64,000 nucleotides of DNA, taken from a bacterium (GTDB lineage Bacteria; Myxococcota_A; Bradymonadia; UBA7976; UBA1532). The notes under the pieces were generated by a model. That model was given only the letters and a program-made list of their open reading frames with translations, was not told the origin of the DNA and made no database searches. The first letter of the stretch is position 1, and each line of letters opens with the position of its first letter. The translations under genes were made by a program, and so were the position numbers. The DNA is taken from contig JAUHXC010000007.1 of the NCBI GenBank assembly GCA_030427205.1, positions 124,001 through 188,000 of the forward strand, read 5' to 3'. Shown here in pieces: positions 1-8,719 of the stretch.

Positions 1-455
1 TGGCGGTCATCTCCAACAGCGAGTTCTACGACCTCTACACGACGGTGACCCAGTACCGCCGCGAGGTCGCCCGTATCAACACCCAGCGGGACGGCCTGGG
101 CGAAGAGCTGTCGGTGCAGCTGCTCGAGACCGTCGCCAGCCGCAAGCAGGAGGGCATCATCGCCCTCGGCATCAAGATCAACCAGCTGCTGCAGCAGCTC
201 AGTGACGAGCTCGACGAGCTCGAAATCCAGGTCACCGAGGTCCGCATCGAGATCGACGAGATCGAAGCCGATCAGCTCGAGCGCGATATCGAGGAGACCT
301 ACCGAGGCCCCAGCGAAGAACAGGTCGAGGCGGAGGCGCAGGCCACCGCCACGGTCTTCGTCGGCGACAAGTACGTCACCTGGCCCTTCGAGGGTGAGTA
401 CTGGTCCGACGAGATCAACAACTATCGCAGTGACCTCAAGGACGTGTGCAAGTAA
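1..455 (+). CDS. C-terminal part of an unidentified protein (5' end outside window)
   Basis: The reading frame is open from the left window edge and ends with TAA at 453-455. About 150 residues are visible. They are rich in Glu, Gln, Leu and Ile (residues coded around 60-330), a pattern that suggests a long coiled coil. The segment ends in an aromatic stretch (YVTWPFEGEYW) and a cysteine two residues from the C-terminus. No family was recognised. The stop overlaps the ATG of the following TPR gene (TAATG), so the two are translationally coupled, and the protein probably belongs to the same Glt-like envelope complex. A GTG at 45 could be read as a start, but open frame upstream makes truncation by the window edge more likely. 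Confidence 0.75.
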   Translation, partial: AVISNSEFYDLYTTVTQYRREVARINTQRDGLGEELSVQLLETVASRKQEGIIALGIKINQLLQQLSDELDELEIQVTEVRIEIDEIEADQLERDIEETYRGPSEEQVEAEAQATATVFVGDKYVTWPFEGEYWSDEINNYRSDLKDVCK

Positions 456-3400
456 TGAATCGGACACTGCCCGCCTTGACCGTCGCGGTGGCGCTCTTCG
501 CGTCCCCCGCGATCGCCCAGAAGCGCGACACCGGCAAGGACGACCTCGCCACCAGCGAGGCCGCCGCCCAGAACGTCGTCAAGCCCGACCAGGGTGAAGA
601 CGCGCCGCCCTCACTCGAAGACGATGGCCTCGACCAGATCGTCGCCGAGAAGGAGGCGCGGCTCTCCAAGGTGCGGCAGCGTCAGATCGAGCAGATGCGC
701 AAGATCCTGCGCGAGAATCCGCTCTACAAGAACAAGGCCGACCTGCTCTTCCGCATCGCCGAGAAGGAGTGGGACGAGGCCAAGTATCGCTACTTCCTCG
801 AGCGCAAGAAGTACGACAAGCAGTACGAGGACTACCTCAAGGGCACGCTCAAGCAGAAGCCCGAGGAGCCCGTCGCCGACTACGGCAAGGCGCTCGTCGA
901 GTACAAGGCGCTGCTCAAGGAGTTCCCCAACTACAAGCGCATCGACGAGGTCATGTTCTACCTCGGTCGAGGCCTGACGACCGCCGGCAAGAAGAAGGAA
1001 GGCGCGTCGTACATGCTGCGCCTGACCAAGGAGTACCCCAAGAGCCAGTTCGTCGTTCAGGCGTATCTGGCCGTGGCCGAGTACTACTTCGACAACGACC
1101 TGCTCTTCGCCGCGAAGACCAACTACCTCAAGGTGCTCGAAGACAAGAAGAGCACCCAGTACCCGTACGCGCTCTACAAGCTGGGCTACGTGTACTACAA
1201 CCTGCGCGAGTACGAAGACTCCATCAAGTCGTTCAAGAGCGTCGTCGACCTCTCGAAGGGCAAGGACAAGCGCAAGGTCTACTTCACCAACCAGGCCTTC
1301 TCGGCCCTCACCCTGGCCTACGCCGAGGTGGATGACGGTTGGAAGCGCGCGCGGGACTACTTCCGCGAGGTGGGCGGCGACGATCTGGCCGTGCGCCAGC
1401 TCGAATCGGTCGCCCGCATCTACAACAAGCAGGACAAGACCGACAACGAGATCCAGGTCTACGAGTACCTGATCACGTCGAACAAGCAGGGCCAGAAGGT
1501 GCCCGAGTACGCCGAGTACATCACCGCCGCCTGGAAGAAGCAGGAGGACATCGAGAAGACCGAGCAGGTCATCAACCGGTTCCTCACCGAGCTCGACCCC
1601 AAGGGCAGCTGGTACGCGGTCAACAAGGAGAAGGAAGAGCCCCGCATCCGGGCCAACCAGTTCCGCGAGGAGCAGACCGACTGGCTCATCGGCACCTTCC
1701 ATACGAAGGCGCAGGAGGTCGAGAAGCTCAAGGATCAGGAGCGGGCCGACCGCTTCTACAAGAAGGCTGCGGTCTACTACGAGAAGTACATCGACTGGTT
1801 CCCCCAGTCGAAGGACATCTACGAGAAGGAGTTCTTCCTCGCGGAGATCTACTTCTTCCAGACCAAGCAGTGGGACAAGGCGGCCGAGCACTACAAGGCG
1901 GTCGTCGCCCTCGACCCCAAGGGCAAGTACAGCCAGGAGTCGGCGTACGCGGTCATCCTCTCCAAGGAAGAGAAGATGGCCGACGCCGGGCTGATCGAGC
2001 GCCCCAAGCGGGCGAAGGGCTCGAAGAAGGGTGAGCGGGGCAAGGCTCAGCAGGCGACGGTCAAGTACGAGAAGCGTCAGAAGGGCGACGAGGAGTTCAA
2101 GCCCAAGCCCAAGGAAGAGATCCACCCGGTGGAGAAGGAGTTCCTCCAGGCGTGCACCGACTTCCTCGATCTGTACCCCAAGCACGAGGACGTGCCGTCG
2201 GTCTCCTTCCGCTCGGCGGAGATCTTCATCAAGAAGGGGCACTACGCCGAGGGCGTCAAGCGGCTCGAGGTCATCATGGAGCACCACCCGAAGCACCGGT
2301 TCGCCGGCTTCGCGGCGGCGACGCTCTTCGACTCGAACTACCGCCTGCGCCGCTGGGACCAGATGGAGCGCTGGGCGCGCTACATGCTCGACCGCAAGAA
2401 CTACAAGGTGCTCAAGAAGAAGCAGCTGCAGGACGTCATCGCGGTCTCGATCAACAACTACGCCACCGAGCTGAAGGAAGCCGGCGCTGCGGCGGCCAAG
2501 GAAGGCAATACCGCCGTCGCCCGCGAGAAGAAGCAGGCCGCCGTCGACCAGTGGCTGCGCTTCGTCAAGGAGTTCGGCCGCGAGAAGAAGCAGAAGGACA
2601 AGGCGGCCATCGCCCTGTTCAACGCGGCGGCGACCACCGAGGAGCTCGAGAAGACCGAGGCGGCGATCGACCTCTACGAGAGCGTCATCAAGCGCTACAA
2701 GGACTCCTCGCAGGCCACCGAGGCCCACTTCGTGCTCGGCGCGCTCTACGAGAGCCAGACCAACTTCGAGGTCGCGGCCGACTACTTCGAGAAGATGGCC
2801 TCGTTCCCCGAGGTGCCGCAGATGGCCGACTCGCTCTACAACGCCGGCGCCATCCGCGCCGCGCTCGAGCAGTACGACCGGGCGATCGACATCTTCGAGA
2901 CCTTCATCAAGAAGTTCCCCGAGAAGGACGACAGCCGCGGGCTGATGCTGCAGATCGCCGACTTCCAGGTGAAGCAGGAAGAGCCCAAGAAGGCGCTCTC
3001 GACCTACGACCGCTACATCAAGAAGTACGGCAAGACCCACGCCGACACCCTCGTCGACGTGCACCTCAAGAAGGCCGAGCTGCTGCAGCAGATGGGCGAC
3101 CGCCGGTCGACCAAGAAGGCGCGCAGCGAGCTGGACAAGGCCAACAAGGTCTACAAGAAGCTGCCCGAAGACGGGCAGCAGAAGCCCGAGGTTCGCCAGG
3201 CGGCTGCGCGGGTGCGCTTCCTGCAGGCCGAGGTGGTCTACGACGAGTTCGAGGCCATCAAGCTCGAGTTCCCCATCTCGAAGCTGCGCAAGGGGCTGGT
3301 CAAGAAGGCCGAGCTGCTCGGCAAGTCGGAGAAGCTCTTCTTCGAGGTGCTCGAGTTCAAGTCGTACAACGTCAGCGCCGGCGCCCTGTATCGCATCGGC

Positions 3401-3910
3401 GAGAGCTACCAGCTCTACGCGCAGAGCCTCTTCGACCTGCCCATCCCCGAGGGGCTGACCGAGGACGAGGAGTTCATCTACCGCGCCGAGCTGGACGATC
3501 AGGCCGCGCCGCTGCAGGAGAAGGCCATCGAGGCGACCCGTCGGGCGCTCGAGCTGGCCCACAAGCACCACGTCTACAACGAGTGGTCGCGCAAGGCGGC
3601 GACACTGCTGGTGAAGCTGAGCCCGGAGTCCTTCCCGGTGCTCGACGACGCCACCAACGACACCGATCAGCCCGTGGCGGCGACCTTCTCGACGACCTTC
3701 ATCGCCGATCCGGCCGGCAAGCTGGAGCAGATGGTACCGCCCAAGCCCGCCGCCCCGGCGCCCGCCGCGCCCGGCAAGCCCGGTGAAGCCACGCCGGCGG
3801 CGCCCGCTGCCGATGGCGCGGCCCCCGCCGCCGAGCCGGCCGCGCCCGCCGACGGCAAGCCCGCCGAGCCCAAGGCCGCCGCGCCCGAGGCCGCCAAGGA
3901 GAACAAGTGA
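455..3910 (+). CDS. gltD: Large secreted TPR protein, GltD (AgmU)-like
   Basis: The product is 1151 residues. A signal peptide ends near ALFASPAIAQ, followed by a long array of degenerate TPR/Sel1-like helical repeats (about residues 60-1040) rich in Lys, Glu and Tyr, and a low-complexity Ala/Pro tail over the last 90 residues. Size, signal peptide, TPR content and position just before a GltE-like TPR lipoprotein match GltD/AgmU of the Myxococcus Glt (gliding) and NfsD of the Nfs (spore coat) complexes, where the protein acts as a periplasmic scaffold. I chose ATG 455, which overlaps the previous stop, because it starts directly at the signal peptide; an in-frame GTG lies at 446. Assignment to Glt rather than Nfs, and to GltD at all, rests on architecture and synteny. 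Confidence 0.7.
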   Translation: MNRTLPALTVAVALFASPAIAQKRDTGKDDLATSEAAAQNVVKPDQGEDAPPSLEDDGLDQIVAEKEARLSKVRQRQIEQMRKILRENPLYKNKADLLFRIAEKEWDEAKYRYFLERKKYDKQYEDYLKGTLKQKPEEPVADYGKALVEYKALLKEFPNYKRIDEVMFYLGRGLTTAGKKKEGASYMLRLTKEYPKSQFVVQAYLAVAEYYFDNDLLFAAKTNYLKVLEDKKSTQYPYALYKLGYVYYNLREYEDSIKSFKSVVDLSKGKDKRKVYFTNQAFSALTLAYAEVDDGWKRARDYFREVGGDDLAVRQLESVARIYNKQDKTDNEIQVYEYLITSNKQGQKVPEYAEYITAAWKKQEDIEKTEQVINRFLTELDPKGSWYAVNKEKEEPRIRANQFREEQTDWLIGTFHTKAQEVEKLKDQERADRFYKKAAVYYEKYIDWFPQSKDIYEKEFFLAEIYFFQTKQWDKAAEHYKAVVALDPKGKYSQESAYAVILSKEEKMADAGLIERPKRAKGSKKGERGKAQQATVKYEKRQKGDEEFKPKPKEEIHPVEKEFLQACTDFLDLYPKHEDVPSVSFRSAEIFIKKGHYAEGVKRLEVIMEHHPKHRFAGFAAATLFDSNYRLRRWDQMERWARYMLDRKNYKVLKKKQLQDVIAVSINNYATELKEAGAAAAKEGNTAVAREKKQAAVDQWLRFVKEFGREKKQKDKAAIALFNAAATTEELEKTEAAIDLYESVIKRYKDSSQATEAHFVLGALYESQTNFEVAADYFEKMASFPEVPQMADSLYNAGAIRAALEQYDRAIDIFETFIKKFPEKDDSRGLMLQIADFQVKQEEPKKALSTYDRYIKKYGKTHADTLVDVHLKKAELLQQMGDRRSTKKARSELDKANKVYKKLPEDGQQKPEVRQAAARVRFLQAEVVYDEFEAIKLEFPISKLRKGLVKKAELLGKSEKLFFEVLEFKSYNVSAGALYRIGESYQLYAQSLFDLPIPEGLTEDEEFIYRAELDDQAAPLQEKAIEATRRALELAHKHHVYNEWSRKAATLLVKLSPESFPVLDDATNDTDQPVAATFSTTFIADPAGKLEQMVPPKPAAPAPAAPGKPGEATPAAPAADGAAPAAEPAAPADGKPAEPKAAAPEAAKENK

Positions 3911-5361
3911 TGATGGCGCGCTCAATCATCGGTCGCCTCGCGGCCTTCGGTGCTGCCGCTTCGCTGGTGATCGCCTGCGGCGGTACGCCCAAGCCCAAGC
4001 CCAAGCCCCAGATCAAGGAGCCGCCCAAGCCGGTGCTCGTCGACGGGGTGCCCAAGCCGGCCCACGACGCCTTCAAGGCGGGCGTGGCCGAGCTGGAGAA
4101 GACCCCGCCGGCCTACAAGGCCGCCGTCACCGCCTTCGAGGAGGCCACCAAGGCCCACCCGGAGTACGTCGTCGCCTGGCTGAACCTGGCCTACAGCAAC
4201 GAGCGGCTCGGTCGGTACGAGGCGGCGGTCGCCGCCTATCGGCAGCTCATCGAGCAGAACGTCACCGACCGCGGCGTGACCCTGGCGCTGGGGCGGGTGC
4301 TGCTGCTCAACGGCGAGCCCGATCAGGCCGTCGTCGAGTTCGAGTCGGTGCTGCGCAAGCACCCCGACGACCTGCAGGCCCGCAACAACCTCGCTGCGGC
4401 CTATCTGGCCAAGGGCGACAAGGACACCTCGCTGCGCTACGTCAAGGAGGTGCTCGCCGTCCAGCCCAAGAACGTGCCGGCGATCATCAACCTGGGCCTG
4501 CTCTACCTCGAGCAGAACAAGCTGCCGCTGGCCCTGCTGATGTTCAACAAGGCCCTGGGCTACGACGACAAGAACGCGCGGGCGCGCAACAACCTCGGCC
4601 TGACCTTCTTCAAGATGAACCTGGTGCCCGCCGCGGTGCTGGCCTTTCAGAAGGCCATCGAGCTGGACCCGACCATCGACGAAGCCCGCCTCAACTTGGC
4701 CTCGATCTACCTCGACTACCTCGACTACGACGAGGCGCTGACCCAGTTCAAGGCGGTGCGCGAGCGCTTCCCCAAGAACTACCGGGCGATGATCGGCGAG
4801 GCCAACGCGCTCTACGGCACCGGCGACTACGAGAACGCGGCCAAGCTCTACGAAGAGAGCCTCGAACTCAAGGCCGACAATGGCGAGGCATTGCTGCGGG
4901 TCGGCAAGATCTACGAAGAGCAGCTCGGCGATACCAAGAAGGCCCTGAGCTTCTACATCCGCTATCGCGACGTCGCCAAGCTGCCGCCCGAGCACCCGCT
5001 CAACGCGACGATCCAGTTCCTGCAGCAGGCCGACACCATGGAGACCAAGACGGTGGGTGACGACGTGCCCTCCGAGGGCGGCGACGCGCCGGCCGAAGGC
5101 GACGCTCCTGCCGAAGGCGGCGACGCGCCGGCCGAAGGTGACGCCGAGGGCGGCGACGCGCCGGCCGAAGGTGACGCCGAGGGCGGTGACGCGCCGGCCG
5201 AAGGCGACGCCCCTGCCGAGGGCGGCGACACGCCTGCCGAGGGCGGTGACGCCCCCGCCGAGGGCGGCGATGCCCCCGCCGAGGGTGGCGATGCCCCCGC
5301 AGATGGTGAGAAGGTCGAAGGCGACGCTGCTGGCGACGCCGAGCAAGCCGACGAGACCTGA
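3910..5361 (+). CDS. gltE: TPR lipoprotein, GltE (AglT)-like
   Basis: The product is 483 residues with a lipoprotein signal peptide (lipobox LVIAC near residue 23) and a Lys/Pro linker. Canonical TPRs follow from about residue 55 to 360 (for example ALRKHPDDLQARNNLAAAYL-type units), then a repetitive acidic EGGDAPAEG tail from about 388 to 466. The ATG at 3910 overlaps the stop of the preceding gene (TGATG). TPR lipoproteins of this size follow GltD in Glt/Nfs clusters (GltE/AglT). The tail is a coding minisatellite and probably a flexible periplasmic linker. Membrane side cannot be fixed, although residue +2 after the lipobox Cys is Gly, not Asp, so outer-membrane sorting by the Lol rule is plausible. 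Confidence 0.7.
   Translation: MMARSIIGRLAAFGAAASLVIACGGTPKPKPKPQIKEPPKPVLVDGVPKPAHDAFKAGVAELEKTPPAYKAAVTAFEEATKAHPEYVVAWLNLAYSNERLGRYEAAVAAYRQLIEQNVTDRGVTLALGRVLLLNGEPDQAVVEFESVLRKHPDDLQARNNLAAAYLAKGDKDTSLRYVKEVLAVQPKNVPAIINLGLLYLEQNKLPLALLMFNKALGYDDKNARARNNLGLTFFKMNLVPAAVLAFQKAIELDPTIDEARLNLASIYLDYLDYDEALTQFKAVRERFPKNYRAMIGEANALYGTGDYENAAKLYEESLELKADNGEALLRVGKIYEEQLGDTKKALSFYIRYRDVAKLPPEHPLNATIQFLQQADTMETKTVGDDVPSEGGDAPAEGDAPAEGGDAPAEGDAEGGDAPAEGDAEGGDAPAEGDAPAEGGDTPAEGGDAPAEGGDAPAEGGDAPADGEKVEGDAAGDAEQADET
5074..5306 (+). repeat. In-frame minisatellite in the GltE-like gene
   Basis: About 230 bases consist of tandem units built on GAGGGCGGCGACGCGCCGGC with length variants of 15-27 bases. 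They encode EGGDAPAEG, EGDAPAEG and EGDAEGGDAPAEG blocks. All length changes are multiples of three, so the frame is kept. Array length may differ between strains. Confidence 0.9.
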
Positions 5362-5396
5362 GTGAGCAGCGGCTTCGGCCGCGCGAGGAGAACCCG

Positions 5397-5657
5397 ATGA
5401 AGATCCTGATGCGGTGCGCGATCGCGCTGGCGCTGCTGGTGCCCGGGGCGGCCCTGGCCCAGGAAGCGGGCGGCGGCGACGACGTGAAGACGAAGTTCTA
5501 CAACTTCGACGACCTGCTCATCGACGGTGAGTACAAGAAGCCGCAGGTGCTCTACACCGACGCCCGGCAGAAGGTGAAGTTCGAGCGCCTGCTCAAGCTC
5601 AAGAAGGACTTCCTGCCCAAGCTCAAGGCGACCGCGAAGGACGCCACCCTCCGCTGA
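5397..5657 (+). CDS. Small secreted protein of the Glt-like cluster
   Basis: The product is 86 residues: a signal peptide (cleavage after GAALA) and a mature part of about 65 residues. The mature part contains YNFDDLLIDGEYKKPQ, then an Arg/Lys-rich segment ending FLPKLKATAKDATLR. It begins 35 bases after the GltE-like gene, with a GAGGAG Shine-Dalgarno before the ATG. The pattern (acidic aromatic stretch, GEYKKP, then a basic helix with FLPxL) resembles short secreted proteins next to Myxococcota Glt/Nfs genes, possibly CglF-like. I recognise it only by pattern and position, so no symbol is given. The likely site of action is the periplasm. Confidence 0.6.
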   Translation: MKILMRCAIALALLVPGAALAQEAGGGDDVKTKFYNFDDLLIDGEYKKPQVLYTDARQKVKFERLLKLKKDFLPKLKATAKDATLR

Positions 5658-6010
5658 GCTGCAGCGGCTCTCGCCCGAAGGACCAATCGTGTGCGCGCGC
5701 CGTGGCCCACGGCGCGCCGCGATGGGTCGTCGAAACTCGACAACCACCGGGCGAGAAATCATCCCTGAAACCGCCATTGGGCGACCAGCGGGCGGACACC
5801 CGGCAAAGGTCTCGTCGTAGAACTTGCGCTGTGGCTCTCGATCCCCCAAGAAAGAGTTCTATCGACACCCGCGAGAACACGGCACGCCGCTCGGATCCGA
5901 GGGGGGACAACACCCTGTTCGGGTTCTTGCGGGTCCGAAGAGCCTGACCCTATAATCGCTCGGGCAACCGCCATCCGCGGGGCCGTCTGCCTGCTGGGAG
6001 AGCGCTTCCG
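5658..6010 (+). other. Intergenic region before gltJ-like gene
   Basis: This 353-base region has no convincing reading frame. Its only clear content is the sigma-70-like promoter at 5927-5956 and a weak GGGAG ribosome-binding site near 5996. No hairpin with a T-run was seen after the small secreted gene. Confidence 0.6.
5927..5956 (+). promoter_or_regulatory. Sigma-70-like promoter for the gltJ-like gene
   Basis: A perfect -10 TATAAT (5951-5956) follows a -35 TTGCGG (5927-5932) with an 18-base spacer. The predicted start lies about 48 bases upstream of the ATG at 6011. This would let the gltJ-like gene be transcribed separately from gltD/gltE. Confidence 0.6.
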
Positions 6011-7753
6011 ATGAAGATCGTCTGCGACAATTGCAGCGCCAAGTACCAGATCAGCGACGACAAGGTCCGTAACAAGACCTTCAAGATCCGCTGCAAGAAG
6101 TGTTCGCATGTGATCGTCGTGCGGGGCGGCCAACCGCCCGCCGAGGAGCCGGCCGCCGAGGAGGCGGCTGCGGCGGCAGCGGGCGCCGAGCCGGACGCCG
6201 CGGCACCGGCCGCCGATCCCGACGCCATCTGGCACGTCGTCATCAACCGGGAGAACGTCGGCCCGCTCACGCCAGCGCAGGTCGAGGCCTACTTCCAGAG
6301 CGGTGACATCGACGTGGAGAGCTTCACGTGGTCCGAGGGCATGACCGACTGGTCCCGCCTCGGCTCCGTGCCGCAGTTCGCCCACCTCGCGCCGGCGCCC
6401 GAGCCCGCGGCGGCAGCGCCCGCGGCGGCAGCGGCGCCGGTGGCCGCGGCGGCGGCGGCCGCGGCGGCCGCGCCCATGGGCGTCGAGGCGGAAGACCCGA
6501 CCCGCCAGCAGACGCCGGCGAGCATGTTCCCCAGCGAGGACGACGACGTCATCGCGTCGAACAACGTGGCCGACCCGCCGGCGGCCGCAGCGTCGGGCGG
6601 CATGTTCCCCGAAGAGCCGGCCGGCCCGCGGGTCGACACCGCGGCGCAGCTGCGCAACCAGCGCAACGAGAACTCGGTGCTCTTCAGCCTCGACAGCCTC
6701 GCGCAGGAGGTCGAGTCGAGCAACAAGGCCAAGGTCAGCAATACCGGCGGCAGCGAAGCCTCGGGGCTGATCGACATCTCCGCGCTGAGCAGCATCGGCG
6801 GCCCGGCGGCGGGCGGCGACGACCCCTTCGGTCCGTCGGGCATGGCGCCGGCGCCGCTGACCGGCGCCGCGCCGGTTCAGCCGCTCGTGGCGCCCAGTTC
6901 GAAGAGCAATACCGGCGTCGTGGTGGCACTGGTCGTCATCATCCTGCTGCTGCTCGGCGGCGGCGGGGCTGCCGCGTGGTTCCTGCTCAAGGACGACCCC
7001 GAAGCCGACAAGCCCGATGTGGCCGCCAGCGACGCGCCGGCCAAGCTGTCGGTCGGCGGGCCGAGCGAAGCCGAGAAGGCCGCCGCCGAGAAGGCGGCCA
7101 TCGAAGAGGCCGCCGAGAAGCTCGCCGCCGAGAAGATCGCCGCCGAGAAGGCCGCTGCGGCCAAGGCCGCGGAAGAAGGCGCCGGCGGTGACGACGGCGC
7201 CGGCGAAGACGACGGCGGCGAGAAGGTGGCCTCGGCCAAGCCCAAGGCCAGCCGACGCGCGCGCACCCGGCGCAGCAGCGCCAAGCCCGCGGCGGCCAAG
7301 CCGGCCGCGCCGAAGCCTGCGGCGCGCAAGCCGGCCGCGCGCAAGCCTGCGGCCAAGAAAGAGTCGACCTCCGAGGTCGACGACCTGCTCGGGGCGCTCG
7401 ACGGCTCCGGCGGTGGCTCGAAGAGCCGCGCCGCATCGCCCGCCGCCGCGTCGCCCGCGCCGTCGGGCGGCGACCCGCTGCTGCCCGAGAAGTTGACCCG
7501 GCGGCAGATCCTGACCGTGGTCAAGCGCAACGCCCGCTCGATCACGACCTGCAAGAACGGGACGGACGCCTCGGGCACCGTGCCGGTCGAGCTGGTCATC
7601 GGTCGCGCCGGCCGGGTGACCTCGGCCAAGGTCAAGAGCGGGCCGCAGAAGGGCACCTCGGTCGGCGCCTGCATCGAGCGCAAGGTGCGCGCCTTCCGCT
7701 TCCCGCAGTTCAGCGGCGACCCGATGCGCATCGTCATGCCGTTCGCGCTCTGA
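6011..7753 (+). CDS. gltJ: GltJ (AgmX)-like protein: zinc ribbon, GYF domain, TM segment, TonB-like C-terminus
   Basis: The product is 580 residues. In order it shows an N-terminal zinc ribbon with Cys5, Cys8, Cys28 and Cys31; an Ala-rich linker; and a GYF_2-type domain (about 75-125, WHVVINRENVGPLTPAQV). A long Ala/Pro linker leads to one membrane segment (about 300-326), an Ala/Lys/Glu helix, a Lys/Ala/Pro periplasmic stalk, and a C-terminal AgmX/TonB-like domain (about 490-580). The same order is known for GltJ/AgmX of Myxococcus, whose cytoplasmic zinc-ribbon and GYF modules contact the cytoplasmic polarity/adhesion machinery while the periplasmic part links to the outer-membrane complex. 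The start at 6011 puts the first CxxC at residue 5, as in zinc ribbons of this type. It has its own promoter and terminator. Confidence 0.8.
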   Translation: MKIVCDNCSAKYQISDDKVRNKTFKIRCKKCSHVIVVRGGQPPAEEPAAEEAAAAAAGAEPDAAAPAADPDAIWHVVINRENVGPLTPAQVEAYFQSGDIDVESFTWSEGMTDWSRLGSVPQFAHLAPAPEPAAAAPAAAAAPVAAAAAAAAAAPMGVEAEDPTRQQTPASMFPSEDDDVIASNNVADPPAAAASGGMFPEEPAGPRVDTAAQLRNQRNENSVLFSLDSLAQEVESSNKAKVSNTGGSEASGLIDISALSSIGGPAAGGDDPFGPSGMAPAPLTGAAPVQPLVAPSSKSNTGVVVALVVIILLLLGGGGAAAWFLLKDDPEADKPDVAASDAPAKLSVGGPSEAEKAAAEKAAIEEAAEKLAAEKIAAEKAAAAKAAEEGAGGDDGAGEDDGGEKVASAKPKASRRARTRRSSAKPAAAKPAAPKPAARKPAARKPAAKKESTSEVDDLLGALDGSGGGSKSRAASPAAASPAPSGGDPLLPEKLTRRQILTVVKRNARSITTCKNGTDASGTVPVELVIGRAGRVTSAKVKSGPQKGTSVGACIERKVRAFRFPQFSGDPMRIVMPFAL

Positions 7754-7776
7754 CGGGGTCGTAGGGCATCGCAGGA

Positions 7777-7804
7777 CGCCTCGGGCCTCGCCCGAGGCGT
7801 TTTT
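7777..7804 (+). terminator. Rho-independent terminator after gltJ-like gene
   Basis: A perfect 10-base-pair stem, CGCCTCGGGC / GCCCGAGGCG, with a CTC loop is followed directly by TTTTTG. It separates the Glt-like genes from rplC. Confidence 0.9.
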
Positions 7805-7857
7805 GTTTCGAAAGCGGTCGGCGCCCGAGCGGACGCATCTGACCGCGTCGCCGATGC

Positions 7858-7886
7858 TTGACTCGACGGCGTGTCTCGCGCATAGT
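7858..7886 (+). promoter_or_regulatory. Sigma-70-like promoter for rplC
   Basis: The -35 TTGACT (7858-7863), a 17-base spacer and the -10 CATAGT (7881-7886) fit the consensus well. Transcription would begin near 7893 and give a leader of about 90 bases, which could carry regulation of L3 synthesis. Confidence 0.6.
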
Positions 7887-7983
7887 GCGCCGCCCCCGGA
7901 AGACGCACCGTTCGCATGAGGCGGGCGGGGCCGCTCTGAAGAACGCCGGGGCGATCAGCAACCCACCGACGAGGGAGGTTCTC

Positions 7984-8652
7984 ATGCGAGGCATTCTGGG
8001 CCGCAAGATCGGCATGACCGCGATCTTCAACGAGGATGGCAGCCAGACGCCGGTCACCGTCATCGCCACCGCCGGCAACGTGGTCGTCGACAAGCGCACC
8101 GAAGAGCGCAACGGCTACACCGCGCTGGTGCTCGGCTTCGGCGAGAAGCGGGTCAAGCGGGTGAACAAGCCCGAGCTGGGCTTCTTCCAGAAGCAGAACA
8201 TGGTCGAAGAGCGCGACGGCAAGCAGATCGTCAAGCGCCACCTGCGCGAGTTCCGGGTCACCGCCGAGCAGCTCGACGCGCTCGAGGTCGGCGCCGACGT
8301 CAACGCCAGCGACATCTTCTTCGCCGGCGAGAAGGTCGACGTGGCCGGCGTCAGCAAGGGCCGCGGGTTCACCGGCGTCATGAAGCGCCACAACTTCCGC
8401 GGCACCAAGGCCAGCCACGGTGTGCACGAGTACTTCCGCCACGGCGGCTCGATCGGCTCGAACACCTCGCCCGCGCGCGTCTTCAAGAACCGCAAGATGC
8501 CCGGTCAGCACGGCAACAAGCGCACGACCGTGCAGAACGTGACCCTCGCCAGGTTCGAAGAGGGCGGCCTGGTGCTCATCCGCGGCGGCGTGCCCGGCCC
8601 GAACGGCGGCCTGGTCATGATCAAGAAGTCGGCCAAGCGCTCGCAGGGCTGA
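7984..8652 (+). CDS. rplC: 50S ribosomal protein L3 (uL3)
   Basis: The product is 222 residues and full length. Family signatures are present: the start MRGILGRKIGMTAIF, the glycine-rich loop KGRGFTGVMKRHNF, SHG, GSIGSNTSPARVFKNRKMPG, and VPGPNGGLVMI near the end. uL3 binds 23S rRNA near the peptidyl-transferase centre and is an early assembly protein. A strong GAGGGAGG Shine-Dalgarno precedes the ATG. The gene stands alone: a terminator-closed gltJ-like gene lies upstream and a convergent dapF downstream. rplC normally lies in the S10 operon next to rpsJ and rplD. Either the S10 operon has lost its first genes here or this is a second copy; the window cannot tell. Confidence 0.97.
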   Translation: MRGILGRKIGMTAIFNEDGSQTPVTVIATAGNVVVDKRTEERNGYTALVLGFGEKRVKRVNKPELGFFQKQNMVEERDGKQIVKRHLREFRVTAEQLDALEVGADVNASDIFFAGEKVDVAGVSKGRGFTGVMKRHNFRGTKASHGVHEYFRHGGSIGSNTSPARVFKNRKMPGQHGNKRTTVQNVTLARFEEGGLVLIRGGVPGPNGGLVMIKKSAKRSQG

Positions 8653-8691
8653 GGCGCCGCGCCGCCCGCGACCCGATCTCCGCCCCCCGAT

Positions 8692-8709
8692 TTCCGCCGC
8701 CCGGCGGAA
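8692..8709. terminator. Possible shared terminator hairpin between rplC and dapF
   Basis: The inverted repeat TTCCGCC-GCCC-GGCGGAA sits between the two convergent stop codons. There is no T-run of more than two or three bases on either side, so its role as a terminator is only plausible. Confidence 0.35.
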
Positions 8710-8719
8710 TCGCGCCGGC

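Noticed and set aside
611..3925. Minus-strand open frame of about 1100 codons opposite the GltD-like gene
   Set aside because: Leu/Val/Arg-rich antisense shadow of a GC-rich gene; no family features, and the plus strand has signal peptide, TPRs and coupled start.
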